From Sarcomyxa edulis (lineage: Eukaryota; Basidiomycota; Agaricomycetes; Agaricales; Mycenaceae): a stretch of 64,000 nt of DNA. The notes below the pieces were generated by a model. That model was given only the letters and a program-made list of their open reading frames with translations, was not told where the DNA came from and made no database searches. Position 1 is the stretch's first letter; each line of letters begins with the position of its first letter. This document shows, piece after piece, positions 19,053-29,586 of the stretch. A program made the translations under genes and the position numbers. The stretch spans positions 186,001-250,000 of the forward strand of contig QUOL01000001.1 in NCBI GenBank assembly GCA_009761415.1. Direction: 5' to 3'.

Positions 19053-19421
19053 TTGCACTCTCCGATTCCTCCGACGTCGTAGCTTCAAGGCCTGCAAAGT
19101 TCCGAGTCTGATGATCAACTCAATGATCAGAAAGACGCGAACTCTATCGAAAATGGAACTGATTAGGAAGAGGTTAAGAAGGTTGATAGTAAGTGGATAC
19201 TATAGTTAACCTCGAAAATGATATTCGCCATAGTCATAAACCACTGGTGTCGTTTGTCGAAGCTTCAGAGGCATTTAAAGACGTGTAAGTACGCGATAGA
19301 TCACGTGGCGTGACGGTGTCACCTTTCCTTGTTGAACTTCTTTTCGAACAGTCCAACTTTCAGCAACATTCAACCCTGACGGCTCGCTCAAAACATTTTC
19401 ATCAATATCCGAAATCTCCCT
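19053..19421. other. Spacer between tandem F-box genes
   Basis: No independent gene seen. It should hold the promoter and missing N-terminal codons of F-box gene B; an in-frame TGA near 19376 blocks simple upward extension of that frame. Confidence 0.5.
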
Positions 19422-20744
19422 TTGGAGCTCCTCACTGCTATATTCCTGCTTTGCCATCGAGGAAGTGGTCGTCCGAGCCCCTGTACAGCACCACTTCTCC
19501 TATGTGCTGTTTGTTCTGGATGGAGGCGCATAGCATTGAACACTCCTCGACTATGGACAGTGCTAAAGCTATGTCTGACTTCGTACGATGAGCGTATGGA
19601 CGGCGAGTCTCCGCTGAATCTTTCGAAGCTGTGGCTCGAACGATCATATCCATATCCCATCTCAGTTGATATATCCCGCCTCTCTGCCTATGACAGAGCA
19701 AGGGATTTTCATCGTCCTATAATGCACCTTTTCATAATGCAGTGTAATCGCCTGCGGAAATTCCACGCATCTTTCCTTGCGAGCGAATTCTTCGAGCCTT
19801 TGACCGGAATGGTTTCCGGCCATCTCGTGGAACTGGAAGACTTGGATCTGCATGGCGGCCTGAGCAGCCTCCGTACCTCGGGGAAATCTCCTGGAGCCCT
19901 CGAAACTGCACCTCGTCTTCATAGTGTCAAACTACTTGATGCATACTCTCTCTGGGGCCTGTACCTGAGACTGCCATGGTCCCAGTTGACCGTGCTGGTT
20001 CTGGAGACTATCCACCTTTCCGCCCGTACGCCACATATCCTGACGAACTGCATCAATCTGGAAATTTGCACTCTCGTGGTTCATGGATGGAAAGACAATG
20101 AATGTCCCGCACTCGAGATTCCTGCAGCTGGATCTATCCAGCTGTCGGCTCTGCGTACGCTCAATCTCGATCTTAGTCGATGTGACGAGACGTCGCTTTT
20201 CTTTCACCCACTCTCCCTTCCGCTCCTCAGTGATTTGACCCTGGGATACTGTTCAAGGGACTATACATATCCATTCCTCTCGTTCCAAGAACTTCACCTA
20301 CGGTCTGGCTTCGAAATTCGACGCCTGTGTCTTGACCGAGCTATTCGAAGCAGTGCCGAAATCTTGGAGACTCTAGAAATTTTACCATCGATCACCGAAT
20401 TGGAAATCAAGTCCTGGAGGTCCTACGATGACTTAATCCACCGGCTCACCTTCTCCACGAATTCAGACCCACTCCTTCCGAAATTGGAACGTCTCAAACT
20501 GAGTGGCAATTCTATCCAAGGTGATGATGATATTATTATGAACTTCATTGAATCAAGATGGTGGCCAGATTGTGAATCATCCACACCTGCGCGTCTTATC
20601 TCACGGCTTCGAAGCGTCTCGTTGATGCAGAAAAGTTTGGAGGGAAATTATAGTCGACCCATGTCTGTCGCAGCGCAGAACTTGAAACGTATCAGGAAAT
20701 GTCGAGCGGAAGGATTGTATGTGACTTGCACACATTGGAGCTAG
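19422..20744 (+). CDS. F-box/leucine-rich protein B, 5' end unresolved
   Basis: 440-codon frame strongly similar to gene A: F-box core NLPLELLTAIFLLCHRG, then W-R-x-I-A-L-N-T-P-R-L-W, leucine-rich body, and a similar ending ahead of the stop (ESRWW..., KCRAEG). The first bases 19422 are not an ATG. The homology extends a few codons upstream (IRNLP) but the frame meets TGA near 19376 without a Met, so an upstream exon, a frameshift or a lost N-terminus must be assumed. It is a tandem duplicate, possibly a degenerating one. Confidence 0.75.
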   Translation: MELLTAIFLLCHRGSGRPSPCTAPLLLCAVCSGWRRIALNTPRLWTVLKLCLTSYDERMDGESPLNLSKLWLERSYPYPISVDISRLSAYDRARDFHRPIMHLFIMQCNRLRKFHASFLASEFFEPLTGMVSGHLVELEDLDLHGGLSSLRTSGKSPGALETAPRLHSVKLLDAYSLWGLYLRLPWSQLTVLVLETIHLSARTPHILTNCINLEICTLVVHGWKDNECPALEIPAAGSIQLSALRTLNLDLSRCDETSLFFHPLSLPLLSDLTLGYCSRDYTYPFLSFQELHLRSGFEIRRLCLDRAIRSSAEILETLEILPSITELEIKSWRSYDDLIHRLTFSTNSDPLLPKLERLKLSGNSIQGDDDIIMNFIESRWWPDCESSTPARLISRLRSVSLMQKSLEGNYSRPMSVAAQNLKRIRKCRAEGLYVTCTHWS

Positions 20745-21395
20745 CTATCGCGCCATCGAACTTCCACAGACATGGGTCCGTATCACGTATCAGGATTTTC
20801 CAGTAGAAACGCGACGCGACCTCGACGCGACAATTCTTCCTGCGGCCCCGAAATTATAGACTTGAAACATTCGCGCTCTGCAGCCAGCTCGTAATCCTCC
20901 AGCTTGCGCAGTTGTGGATCATAGTCTATGACACCATGTACCCTACTATGTGTCCTTCAACTTGAGATCTGGCTACAGTGGACGTTCTAGGTTATGCATA
21001 TCTCTCTGTTCCCCAACTTCGTTTATCGCGGAGAACGTGTCCACGTCCGAGTCTACTTATCTTCGTCGCGCCATAGTACTATAGAGTCCGGTACCCTCAA
21101 CGTTCCCCTTCGTCTGTGCTCCGTTGTAATCTCAGAGAGATCCCTTAGAGTAAAACATACTGTACAACAAAAGTCCTCTTCGTATCTTCCAAGAATACAA
21201 CTGCAAGTGTGGGGAGTGAAACATGTGAGGATAGGCGTGGGAGATTAGGACATGCTGGAAAGATGCCACGTATGCATTCCAAGTCCGATTCCTATTTAGC
21301 AGAGGCACCTCTCTTCCTCATTCAAAAATCACAGCTCATCCCCCATTTTACCCCATACCTGCTTTGTATATCCCCTCATCGGACCTTCGTATATC
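20745..21395. other. Intergenic, upstream of calnexin
   Basis: No coding signal supported. Should include the calnexin promoter; an AAAAATCACAGCTCATC..CCCCATTTTACCC-type sequence precedes the ATG but no defined element can be named. Confidence 0.5.
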
Positions 21396-23497
21396 ATGCG
21401 AAGCGTAACGCTTTCTGTCCTACTCGTCGCCCTCGCTGCTACTAGCGCGTCGGCTGAAGTGGAAGAACCCACATTCACGGTACATATAGACTCTCTTTTC
21501 ATGCATTTTGACTTGGTATTCATCAAACAACCAGCCTACTACTCTCAAGGCCCCATTCATTGAACAATTCACAGAAGACTGGTCAGAACGTTGGACACCA
21601 TCAGAAGCTACCAAGAAGACTCCCGTAGGCGGAGAGACCTTCAGTTACGTTGGCAAATGGGAAGTCGAAGACCCTCTGAGCCCAGTCGTTATCGGTGACA
21701 AGGGTCTTGTCGCAAAGAACAAGGCTGCCCATCACGCCATCTCTGCACCATTCCCAGAACCTATCGACTTTTCCGACAAACCCCTTGTAGTGCAATACGA
21801 GGTCAAATATCAGAAAGGTGGTAACTGTGGCGGTGGTTATCTCAAACTCCTCGAAGATGGCTTCCAGACTAGTGGGAAAGAATTCTCCGACACCACCCCA
21901 TGGGTCGTCATGTTCGGTCCTGATCTCACATGTCCTGGAACCAAGGTGTGTTCATATATCCAACGCGTAGCCTGCGCAGAGTTTTCTGACGCGTCATACA
22001 CTCAGATTCACTTCATCTTCCGTCACCCGAACCCAATCACTGGGGAATTCGAAGAGAAACACCTCAAACTTCCTCCTAAACCTTCCATTGAGAAATTGAC
22101 CAACCTCTACACTCTCGTTGTTTAGTACGTGCCCCTTTTATCGTCCTTGTGATTTATATCTCAACAATTCACTGCAGCCCTAACAATACCTATGATGTTC
22201 TCTTCAACGGTGAGAGCCATAATACCGGAAACCTCCTCGAAGACTTCAAGCCTGCTGTCAACCCCGAGAAGGAGATCGACGACGCCGACGACAAGAAGCC
22301 TGAGGACTGGGTTGATGCTAAGAGGATCGCTGACCCCGATGCAACCAAAGTCAGTCACACATACTCCTTCTCTCTCCTGTCTATACTGACTGTGTCATAT
22401 AGCCTGAAGACTGGGACGAAGACGCCCCTTATGAAATCGTGGACACTGACGCTGTGAAACCTGAAGGCTGGTTGGATGACGAACCCTTGACTATCCCCGA
22501 CCCAGGTAAGTCTTACTCAGCGCTCACATCCCGCCAAGCCCGTTCTGAATTCTATTTCTGTCGCGATCAGACGCTGAAAAGCCCGAAGAATGGGATGACG
22601 AGGAAGACGGTGATTGGATCGCACCTACTGTTCCCAACCCCAAGTGCTCCGAAGCTCCTGGCTGCGGCGAATGGACTGCGTGAGTCACATCACTTTCTCA
22701 GTTATATCGTGGCCTGATATTGACGTTCTCGCAGCCCTTTCAAAGCCAACCCTGACTACAAGGGCAAATGGTACGCACCTATGATCGACAACCCCGCATA
22801 CAAGGGCGAATGGGCTCCCAGAAAGATCCCCAACCCCGATTACTTTGAAGATCTTACACCCGTAAAGAGCCTCAGCAAGATTGTAAGTCATTGCCATCTC
22901 GTGATCAATGTCGAGAAGCTTATGGTGATTGATAGGGTGGTGTCGGTATCGAACTCTGGACTATGACCGAGGACATCCTCTTCGATAACATCTACGTCGG
23001 CCACTCTGTTGAAGACGCTAAAGCCTTTGCCGCTGAGACCTTCGATATCAAGAAAGAACTCGAACTTGCTGCATCCAAGGCTACTAAACTTGACGGCGAA
23101 GACGATGACGAGGAACTATCGTTCAAGGATGATCCTATCACTTTCATCCGGGAGAAGGTCCTGACTTTCATCGACCTCGCGAAACTCGATCCTTTACTCG
23201 CTTTCAAGACTCACCCTGAGACTGGTGTTGGTCTCGCTGGTGCTTTGTTCACGTTGCTTGGTATGATCGGTGCTCTGTTCGGTATCATCGGTGGTCAACA
23301 AAAACCTATCACTAAAGTAAGCTTGTTCTGTCCTCTCTATTCCGGTAATATTGACTTAACCTACCTTCTCATCGCAGTCTACCAAGAAGACTGGAGCTCC
23401 CGCTTCAGAGAAAAAGGACGCAGCACCCGTTGCACCTGCCGGTGATGAGAAGAAGGAGGATGCTGCTGTGAGGAAACGCACAACAGCCGCGAAATAA
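21396..23497 (+). CDS. CNE1: Calnexin, ER lectin chaperone
   Basis: Nine exons: 21396-21479, 21535-21945, 22006-22124, 22178-22349, 22403-22505, 22571-22679, 22735-22882, 22936-23316, 23378-23497, giving 548 aa in frame throughout. Signal peptide at residues 1-20 ([20 protein letters not shown]). The globular lectin domain has [16 protein letters not shown] and MFGPD-CPGTK, calnexin hallmarks. The P-domain carries repeated [15 protein letters not shown] and GxW motifs ([21 protein letters not shown]). One transmembrane helix (about residues 475-500, [22 protein letters not shown]) precedes a Lys/Glu-rich cytosolic tail. It binds monoglucosylated glycoproteins and assists folding in the ER, working with glycan trimming such as the GH47 enzyme at 40-43 kb. 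Splice sites are mostly GTAAGT/GTGAGT-like. Confidence 0.97.
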
Positions 23498-23879
23498 ATT
23501 TCTTAAGTGATTGAAGGGGTGTGGGGTCAACTGCTGTGCCGTCGCTCGAGTCTTGTTCCTGCGATTCTTTTCTGTTGTTAATTATAGCTATGGGATATCT
23601 CGATGCTGAAAGGAAGCGAAAAGCTCTCATTCGGGGTGAAGGATTTCTTTGCTCTTGTCGAGGTACAGACCGAAGAAGAAAAATATGACTTGATTTTTCC
23701 CTTTGATTGATTCTGGCAAATCGAGGAGTTGAGTGGGAGGCCAAGATCCTGGCGAAAAATAAATATAAAATGTGTTCAACGACACAGTGTGAAATGTAAG
23801 TTAGATACTACGTGTGTTTCTAACCAAGACTGTCTCTGCATTGCATGTAAGTGTCAGTGTCAGTAGATCTCCCTCCACA
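23498..23879. other. Convergent 3' region, calnexin and COQ1
   Basis: Two genes end facing each other 382 bp apart. AAATAAATATAAAATG at about 23756-23771 is a possible poly(A) signal for calnexin. No further gene. Confidence 0.5.
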
Positions 23880-25513
23880 TCACCATGTCCGTTTCACTAC
23901 GCGCTCGGTCAGGACTTCTAAGGCAGTTTTGGCATCACTGTCCGGCAGTAATTGCAGAACTTCCCGAGCTTTTTCAGAGTGTGCCCGTGCAAGGTCTCGG
24001 GTACGCTCCACGCCAGAGGATCGTCGTACATAGTCTCTCGCCTGGAATCATCATCAGTCGAAGTAATATGATAGACCGAGAGATTGAGATACTCACCATC
24101 TCGACGTCCCCCGCGTTCTTGAACTTCCTCTGGATCAGTGGGCCCATCTCTGGATGTTCCTCCCAAGCATAGAGTGCAGGACCCGTCGTGAGCCCCAGTT
24201 TCAGATCTGCACCTCCGGGCTTGCCAAGAGTACCTTCTCCCGCTTCGTAGTCCAAGATATCATCCACGAGCTATTCACGAGTGTTAAAACATTGGAGAAA
24301 TAGCAAGGGATAGAACGGACCTGGAACGCAATACCAAGATTTCGACCGTACGCATACGCGACCTCTTTCCAGACTTCGCCTTCCTTGCATCCACCGAGAA
24401 TAACAGCAGCCCTAGCTCCCTTAGCCATCAAGCTTGCCGTCTTTAGGTAGTTTTTCTTCAAGTAGACATTCCACGCATCCTTGCCCACCTGTGGCGATTC
24501 TAGTAATCCCAATTCCGGCGTGTACACGTCCTTCATCTGCAATATCTCACCCTCAACTAGGTTGGCGATGACGCTTGCTATGAGTTCAACCACTTCGTTT
24601 TCTCCGAGACGAGATAGAGCGGCACTGGCTCTACCTAGGAGGAAGTCTCCGCCTAGAACGGATAGTTTGTTGCCGAATGCTGCTGGGGCAGAGGCTACAC
24701 CTCTACGGAGGGGTGATTTGTCGATAACATCGTCATGCAATAGTGATGCGACGTGTATCATCTCTACGATCTGGGCTAGACGCATTTGGGTAGGAAGTAG
24801 GACGGGTGAGGAGACGAGGGAGGATGTATGGTGGGTTGACACTGGTGGGGTGGGTGGTAGATGATATGGTATCGGGGACTGTAGGGAAAAGACTGACTCG
24901 AAGGAGGTCATCGAATCCGGCATACTTGGATTCCAGTCGTTGAGGACGTCGGGACGCGTCAATGGTCGGTCGAGCTCTTCTGTCCGACCACCGGCGCCTT
25001 CGCACTCTGCAGCCCATTGTTTTGTCTCCCAGCCTTGGCCCAAGCCATTAGTAGCCCTTGCAAATAACAGGACGAGAAGTGGTCTGAGCTGTTTCGAAGG
25101 ATGCAAAAAGTAATATTTTGCGATTTCGCTGAGCCCGGGGTGTGAAGAACCGAGGAGAGTCAACAGAGTTTCGCGAAGATGCGTAAGTTCTGGCGCCAGG
25201 ATAGTATACGGATCTGGGCGTGGCTGGACAACATCGATGGTAGATTGTGGAGATGTTTTGTGTGGAGGATGTTGGACAGTTTTCTGGGCGAGAACGCTGT
25301 ATTTTCGGTGGGTACACCGCGTGACCAAGCCAGAACTGGTTTTATGGACGGAAGGGATGCGAATAGGTGAAATAGACCATCGTCGCATGCTACCTGAGCA
25401 GAAAATATTCTTCCCGGGTTCGGTGAAGACGCAGTGGAGATTCGAGAAAAAGTAACAGTACGAGGATAGCGAAGCGTGGTGGGTACCGTGTGGAACACTC
25501 GGGAGCGCGACAT
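23880..25513 (-). CDS. COQ1: Polyprenyl diphosphate synthase (ubiquinone side chain)
   Basis: Trans-prenyltransferase: KQLRP substrate loop, first aspartate-rich motif LLHDDVIDKSP, GDFLLGRA, second motif LVDDILDYEA, then GKPGGADLKLGL. Core exons are 25283 or 25388 to 24321, 24270-24097 and 24041-23880, with 50- and 55-nt introns. Two 5' models keep frame: start at ATG 25388 unspliced (467 aa), or ATG 25513 with a 110-nt phase-0 intron 25393-25284 (472 aa). Both give Arg/Ser-rich mitochondrial presequences. The enzyme adds isopentenyl units to make the long tail of ubiquinone in the mitochondrial matrix. The middle (about residues 130-200) has a low-complexity insert between the KQLRP loop and first DDxxD. 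Confidence 0.93.
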
Positions 25514-25868
25514 TTTCCGGGCGGAGGCATCCTCTCACAAAAAAGTATATTCAACACTATATACAACGGTCACGGAATCTAGTAGCCTCATGATAAGCTA
25601 TACACTCGAGGTACCCCAAGAAATCCAAAAAAATGTTCTCCATAGCGGCGAATACAAGTTGACCAATGACACCAAGGGCATTCGTTGGATCGCGAAATCG
25701 CAATGACACGTCAAGCGTCAAGCATGCTAGCGTGAAGTAGTGATATACAATGCATAGCTGTTTGCAGACAGGTGTCGTGCAGAGTTGGAGTTGGGACTAG
25801 ACCTAGTTTGAGTCAGCGACACGAATTTTGGGCATAACATTCCATAACTCACAGTCATGTAGCACGGC
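25514..25868. other. Intergenic between COQ1 start and LAMTOR2-like stop
   Basis: No gene supported; probably the COQ1 promoter and 3' end of the neighbouring gene. Confidence 0.5.
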
Positions 25869-26438
25869 TCAACGAGTTATGCTATGTTGCGAGGACATGG
25901 CTGGAGGGATGGCCTTTGCAGTTGCTAGATGCTCACGGAATTTTCCCAGCGATCTAGCTAAATGGCTAGCCAGTACCCGTCCCTAAATCTATTGTAAGCG
26001 TAAGAAAGAGGTATAGATCGGGACCTTACTTTCGACTGCAGCTCATCCCACCCGACAGCATCTGTTGCATTCAGTGCAAGCAACATGAGGGGCTGATAAT
26101 CCTCGGGGAGAGGCTGGCGAGGTTCCTTTCGTGGTTCCTCCACCGGTAATACCATGATTCTGCCCACCTGCAAAAGCAGCGATATGAGACTTCGATAAGG
26201 GTAGAAGATACAATCAAGCAAGTACCTCACTATCGACCATTCCATAACCCTGTTCTCGTGTTTCCTGCCATACTTCGCCGCTTAAACCTACGACGACACG
26301 TATTTCGTCTTTAGGCCGAAGTGGATCGCAGGCGACAGATACGAGTTGCCCAGAACATGTTATGAGGATAGCAGTGTGTAAATCAGGCAAAGAAAGGACC
26401 TGGGAGAGCAAATCGTGAAGAGCAGACAAGGCGAGCAT
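25869..26438 (-). CDS. LAMTOR2/Roadblock-like Ragulator subunit
   Basis: Three exons: 26438-26226, 26167-26030, 25982-25869, 154 aa. N-terminus LSALHDLLSQVLSLPDLHTAILITCSGQLVSVA matches the start of Roadblock/LC7 proteins of the LAMTOR2 type (helix, then strand with a small-residue turn). Later GRIMVLPV, a loop, LMLLALNATDAVGWDELQSK and a final helix fit the LAMTOR2 C-terminal layout. Such proteins anchor Rag GTPases and TORC1 or MAPK signalling on the vacuole/late endosome. The third exon uses acceptor TTTAG; the nearer AATAG would put a stop in frame. It has a middle insertion (PVEEPRKEPRQPLPED) relative to the human 125-aa protein. Confidence 0.7.
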
Positions 26439-26778
26439 TATCTTGAGTCGAAGGCACGTTGATGATCCAGATTTAGAACGCGATTGGGAATTTCAAAGAA
26501 CACTTTCTCTTCCTCCCGCCACTTGGAACATCGATGTCGACGATTCAGATTGCTCTTGGAGGCTTGTTTCGGATTATACTAGAATGGGGGACTCGAATTC
26601 GGAGATAAACGAGAGTTTCTCGTTGTTCGGTATCGATTCGGCACCACTCAATTCAGGTTTAGCCTCGGAATTTTGTTGCTTCCTGCTGCTTCTCATGAAG
26701 CCTGTCAGGACACTTGGAATGGTCCGCCCTTCGCGTCGGAAAGGCCTTTGTACGTGTTCCCACTGACCTGCGCAAACC
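26439..26778. promoter_or_regulatory. Divergent intergenic region, LAMTOR2-like and MATE
   Basis: Head-to-head gap of 340 bp. An open + strand stretch 26443-26766 lies here and could be an upstream exon of the MATE gene (acidic, no membrane segment), but the splice join was not resolved. Confidence 0.4.
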
Positions 26779-27756
26779 ATGGCTAGCGAAGACTCCGTGG
26801 TCGTGCTGAACTCGATGGAAACAACACATCTCCTTGCTGAACTTCAACCGCGTCCTGAAGAGCTATACGCGTTTTTTGGATCTGATATAAAGGACAAACT
26901 GACCACTAGAATTCTACGATATGTCCCCGACTTTGAGCGATATAGCGATGATTCGCAAAACAAGCAAACGACACTACCGCTATTGCTATCATCGTTCCTG
27001 GAGCTCTGCATCCTTTTGCAAAACGCTGTATTCAAGCTATTGTGCGTCTTTTTGCTCTTGATAAATCTTGCATTTCTTTCTCCGTTGATAGTGAAGTTAC
27101 TGGACACACAGTGCAAATTTACAAGAACATTCAATTTCGATAGCGCCGGTAATAGCAGTCGGACACCTCTCTACCTCTGTCCTCGCTGCTTCTACTATCT
27201 CAGCCATGGTTACAAGCGTTACAGGCTACAGCCTTGTTCAAGGGTTTACCAGGTATGTACTATCCGTTCTATAACACGGGACGGTGAGACTGAGATTGTG
27301 GCGCCACTTCTCAGCGCGCTAGATCAAGTACTCCCTTCGAGAGGAGTTTCAGATAGCGAACTTGCTAGCCTTTGGTGTAAGCGAACCGCGTTCGTCACGG
27401 CCATATCTCTCGTGGTACGCGATTCGTTTCTATGTACGAGACTGAAAGTGACATTGCAGTATAGCCCATTGCCAGCATCTGGTTCCACGCAGGACCTATC
27501 CTTCTGTCGCTGAACCAAGATCCGGAAGTTGTGACGCTAGTCTCCGTGATCTTGAGGGTGTCAGCCATTAGTCTTCCAGCATATGCTTTCAACGAGATCG
27601 GCCGGTATTTCCCAAATCGTATCTCGCAACATTAGATGATGATTCTCACATCTTGTCTAGACGCTATCTTTCTTCAACAGGTGAAACCAATCATGTTCCT
27701 ATCCACATCACAACTCTCACACCGCTTCCTCATGCTCAGGTCTGGAGAACGCGCAC

Positions 27757-27765
27757 ACTCGTGTG
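27757..27765. repeat. LINE target-site duplication, left copy
   Basis: ACTCGTGTG here is repeated at 29578-29586 beyond the 5' end of the LINE fragment; two following T bases also match. Confidence 0.85.
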
Positions 27766-27790
27766 TTTTTTTTTTTTTTTTTAAATCAAT

Positions 27791-27796
27791 TTTATT
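27791..27796 (-). terminator. LINE poly(A) signal AATAAA
   Basis: AATAAA on the minus strand, eight bases ahead of the LINE poly(A) run. Confidence 0.8.
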
Positions 27797-28202
27797 GTCT
27801 GTTGGGGCTTTACCCTATGGTGGACAATAAGTACAGCTCTGCAAGTACGAGGAGATCTAGCTATGAGTGGGTCGAGACTCAGCAATGGCAAGAGTACCGA
27901 GGGGAGGAGAGAGAGTGCATGCATGTAGGGGGATTATCGGAAGGGAGTGAATGGTAACTGATGCTAAAGTAGGCCTTTGCCGGGCGAACGATGTTTAGGA
28001 CTAGGGGATGTGGGATCGTAATGTAAATAGTACGGGATAATGTAATCTAACGAGGAAAGATAAAAGCGAGGACGAAAAATGAGAAATGAATGCAAGATAT
28101 AAGGAACATGAAAGGGAATAAAGATAGATACAATGCAAGGGGAGAGAGGGCTCGAGCAGAGTACAGGTGAGGGGACCGAAAGGGAGACGAAAAGAGGCTC
28201 GT

Positions 28203-29577
28203 TCAAGGGGGTGTCACGTCACCGAACACTTCACTGAATCTACCCGTTCTATGAATGAACCGAAAGAGGTGTGGTACGGCTTTGGGATCGCTAAGCAGAC
28301 GAGAGAGTGAACGCGATTCTCGACGCAATACTCTCTGCAACGCGGTTCGATGTTGCCCATAAGCAGGGCAATGGAGGATGAAGTGTGGAACGGTCTCTTC
28401 GGCGGCTCTACAACCAGGACACAATGGCGAATCGACAGCAGTGATACGATGCAAGTGTTTATTGAGTGGTGCATGTCCAGTTCGTAACTGCATGAGGAGG
28501 CTAGCGTGACGCTTGGGCAAATCGGCCACCAGTTTGCGGAACTTCGAGGACGGCGCTGAGGGATCGACTGCATGTACTTTTGCCCATCGAGGCGATTTTC
28601 GGAAGTACACGGTGTTTTCTTTTTTAAGTCGAGCTTCGTGTCCTTGTTTCAAGGCGGCTTTGCTGAAAGGAAGGGGTTTGCGCAACGCTGATGGTAAGAG
28701 TCGTAGCTGACTGGAGAGTCCTCTTGCAGCCCGTTTTGCCTCACGATCGACCAGCTCATTCCCGAATAGATCCTGATGTCCTGGCACCCAACGAACCGTT
28801 AGCTCGAGGTTTGTCTTCTTGTTCACCGCACTTCGAAGACGCTTGTGGAATATGTCGAGAAGGTACCCCCCTGGCTTGGATTCCGAAGTGGTGAGAGCCA
28901 TGATGGAGGCCTGATTGTCAACACCTAATGGAACCTCTCCGACGTCTCCTCTCTCTGTCCTCAAGAGCTCTGCTGCCAAAATCATCCCCACGATTTCCCC
29001 TTCGTATACTGTGTGGTGCTTGTCCGATCCCAGGTGGTAGTGCAAAACCCGTGGTTCCCTGAAGCCCCGAAATAAAGCTGCCGCCGCCCCGATGCCACCT
29101 TTGTAACCAGATCCGTCTGAATAGACCCGAATTCCTGCAGTATTATTGTTCTCTTCCTGCGATGCGACCTCCTTGCTCTCGGCTACATGGGTTCGAACCA
29201 TAGGCTTCCACTTAGGGCTGTGTCGTACCGGCACAATTTTTTCGACTTTGTCCGGTGAAACGCGCAATAGATGCATTATTTCGTGGAGCGGTGACCGATG
29301 GTGCTTAACGTAGCGTGAAGCAGCCCTTTGCGAGATGCGATGGAGAGGATGTGAAGTCGGGAGAGTCGCAATACGCAACGCGGCTCTGCGGCAGATCTTG
29401 TTAATCTGTAGGTGCATGGGTAACAAGTCAGCGTGCACATCCAGAACGTCTGTCGCGGTTGTCTTCATGGCTCCAGTAATCTGTAGAGCTGCCAGACGCT
29501 GTACCCGTGCCATGGAATCAGCAAATCCTTTGGATCCCACCGCCGCTCCGTCCGTTCTGGTTCGTATCGGCCTACAT
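28203..29577 (-). pseudogene. LINE ORF2 fragment: RT end, RNase H, CCHC
   Basis: The frame is open for about 455 codons but starts abruptly at the truncation point, so the endonuclease and RT fingers/palm are missing. It begins with the reverse-transcriptase thumb (GSKGFADSMARVQRLAALQITG), then RNase H with all acidic residues (VYSDGSGYKGG, YEGEIVG, VDNQAS, HQDLFGNELVDREAK), then a terminal zinc motif CPGC-x9-H-x4-C. The apparent reading frame continues a few codons into host DNA to 29609, which is chance. Fungal Tad/I-like elements have this order; clade was not fixed. Confidence 0.88.
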
Positions 29578-29586
29578 ACTCGTGTG
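29578..29586. repeat. LINE target-site duplication, right copy
   Basis: ACTCGTGTG matching 27757-27765. Confidence 0.85.

Larger units (their letters stand above)
27766..29577 (-). mobile_element. 5'-truncated LINE (non-LTR retrotransposon)
   Basis: A 1.8-kb fragment read on the minus strand, bounded by ACTCGTGTG duplications and ending in a 17-nt poly(A) (poly-T at 27766-27782). It keeps only the last part of the second ORF and the 3' untranslated region. Direct repeats, poly(A) and 5' truncation are the marks of target-primed reverse transcription. The open frame indicates a recent insertion. Confidence 0.9.
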
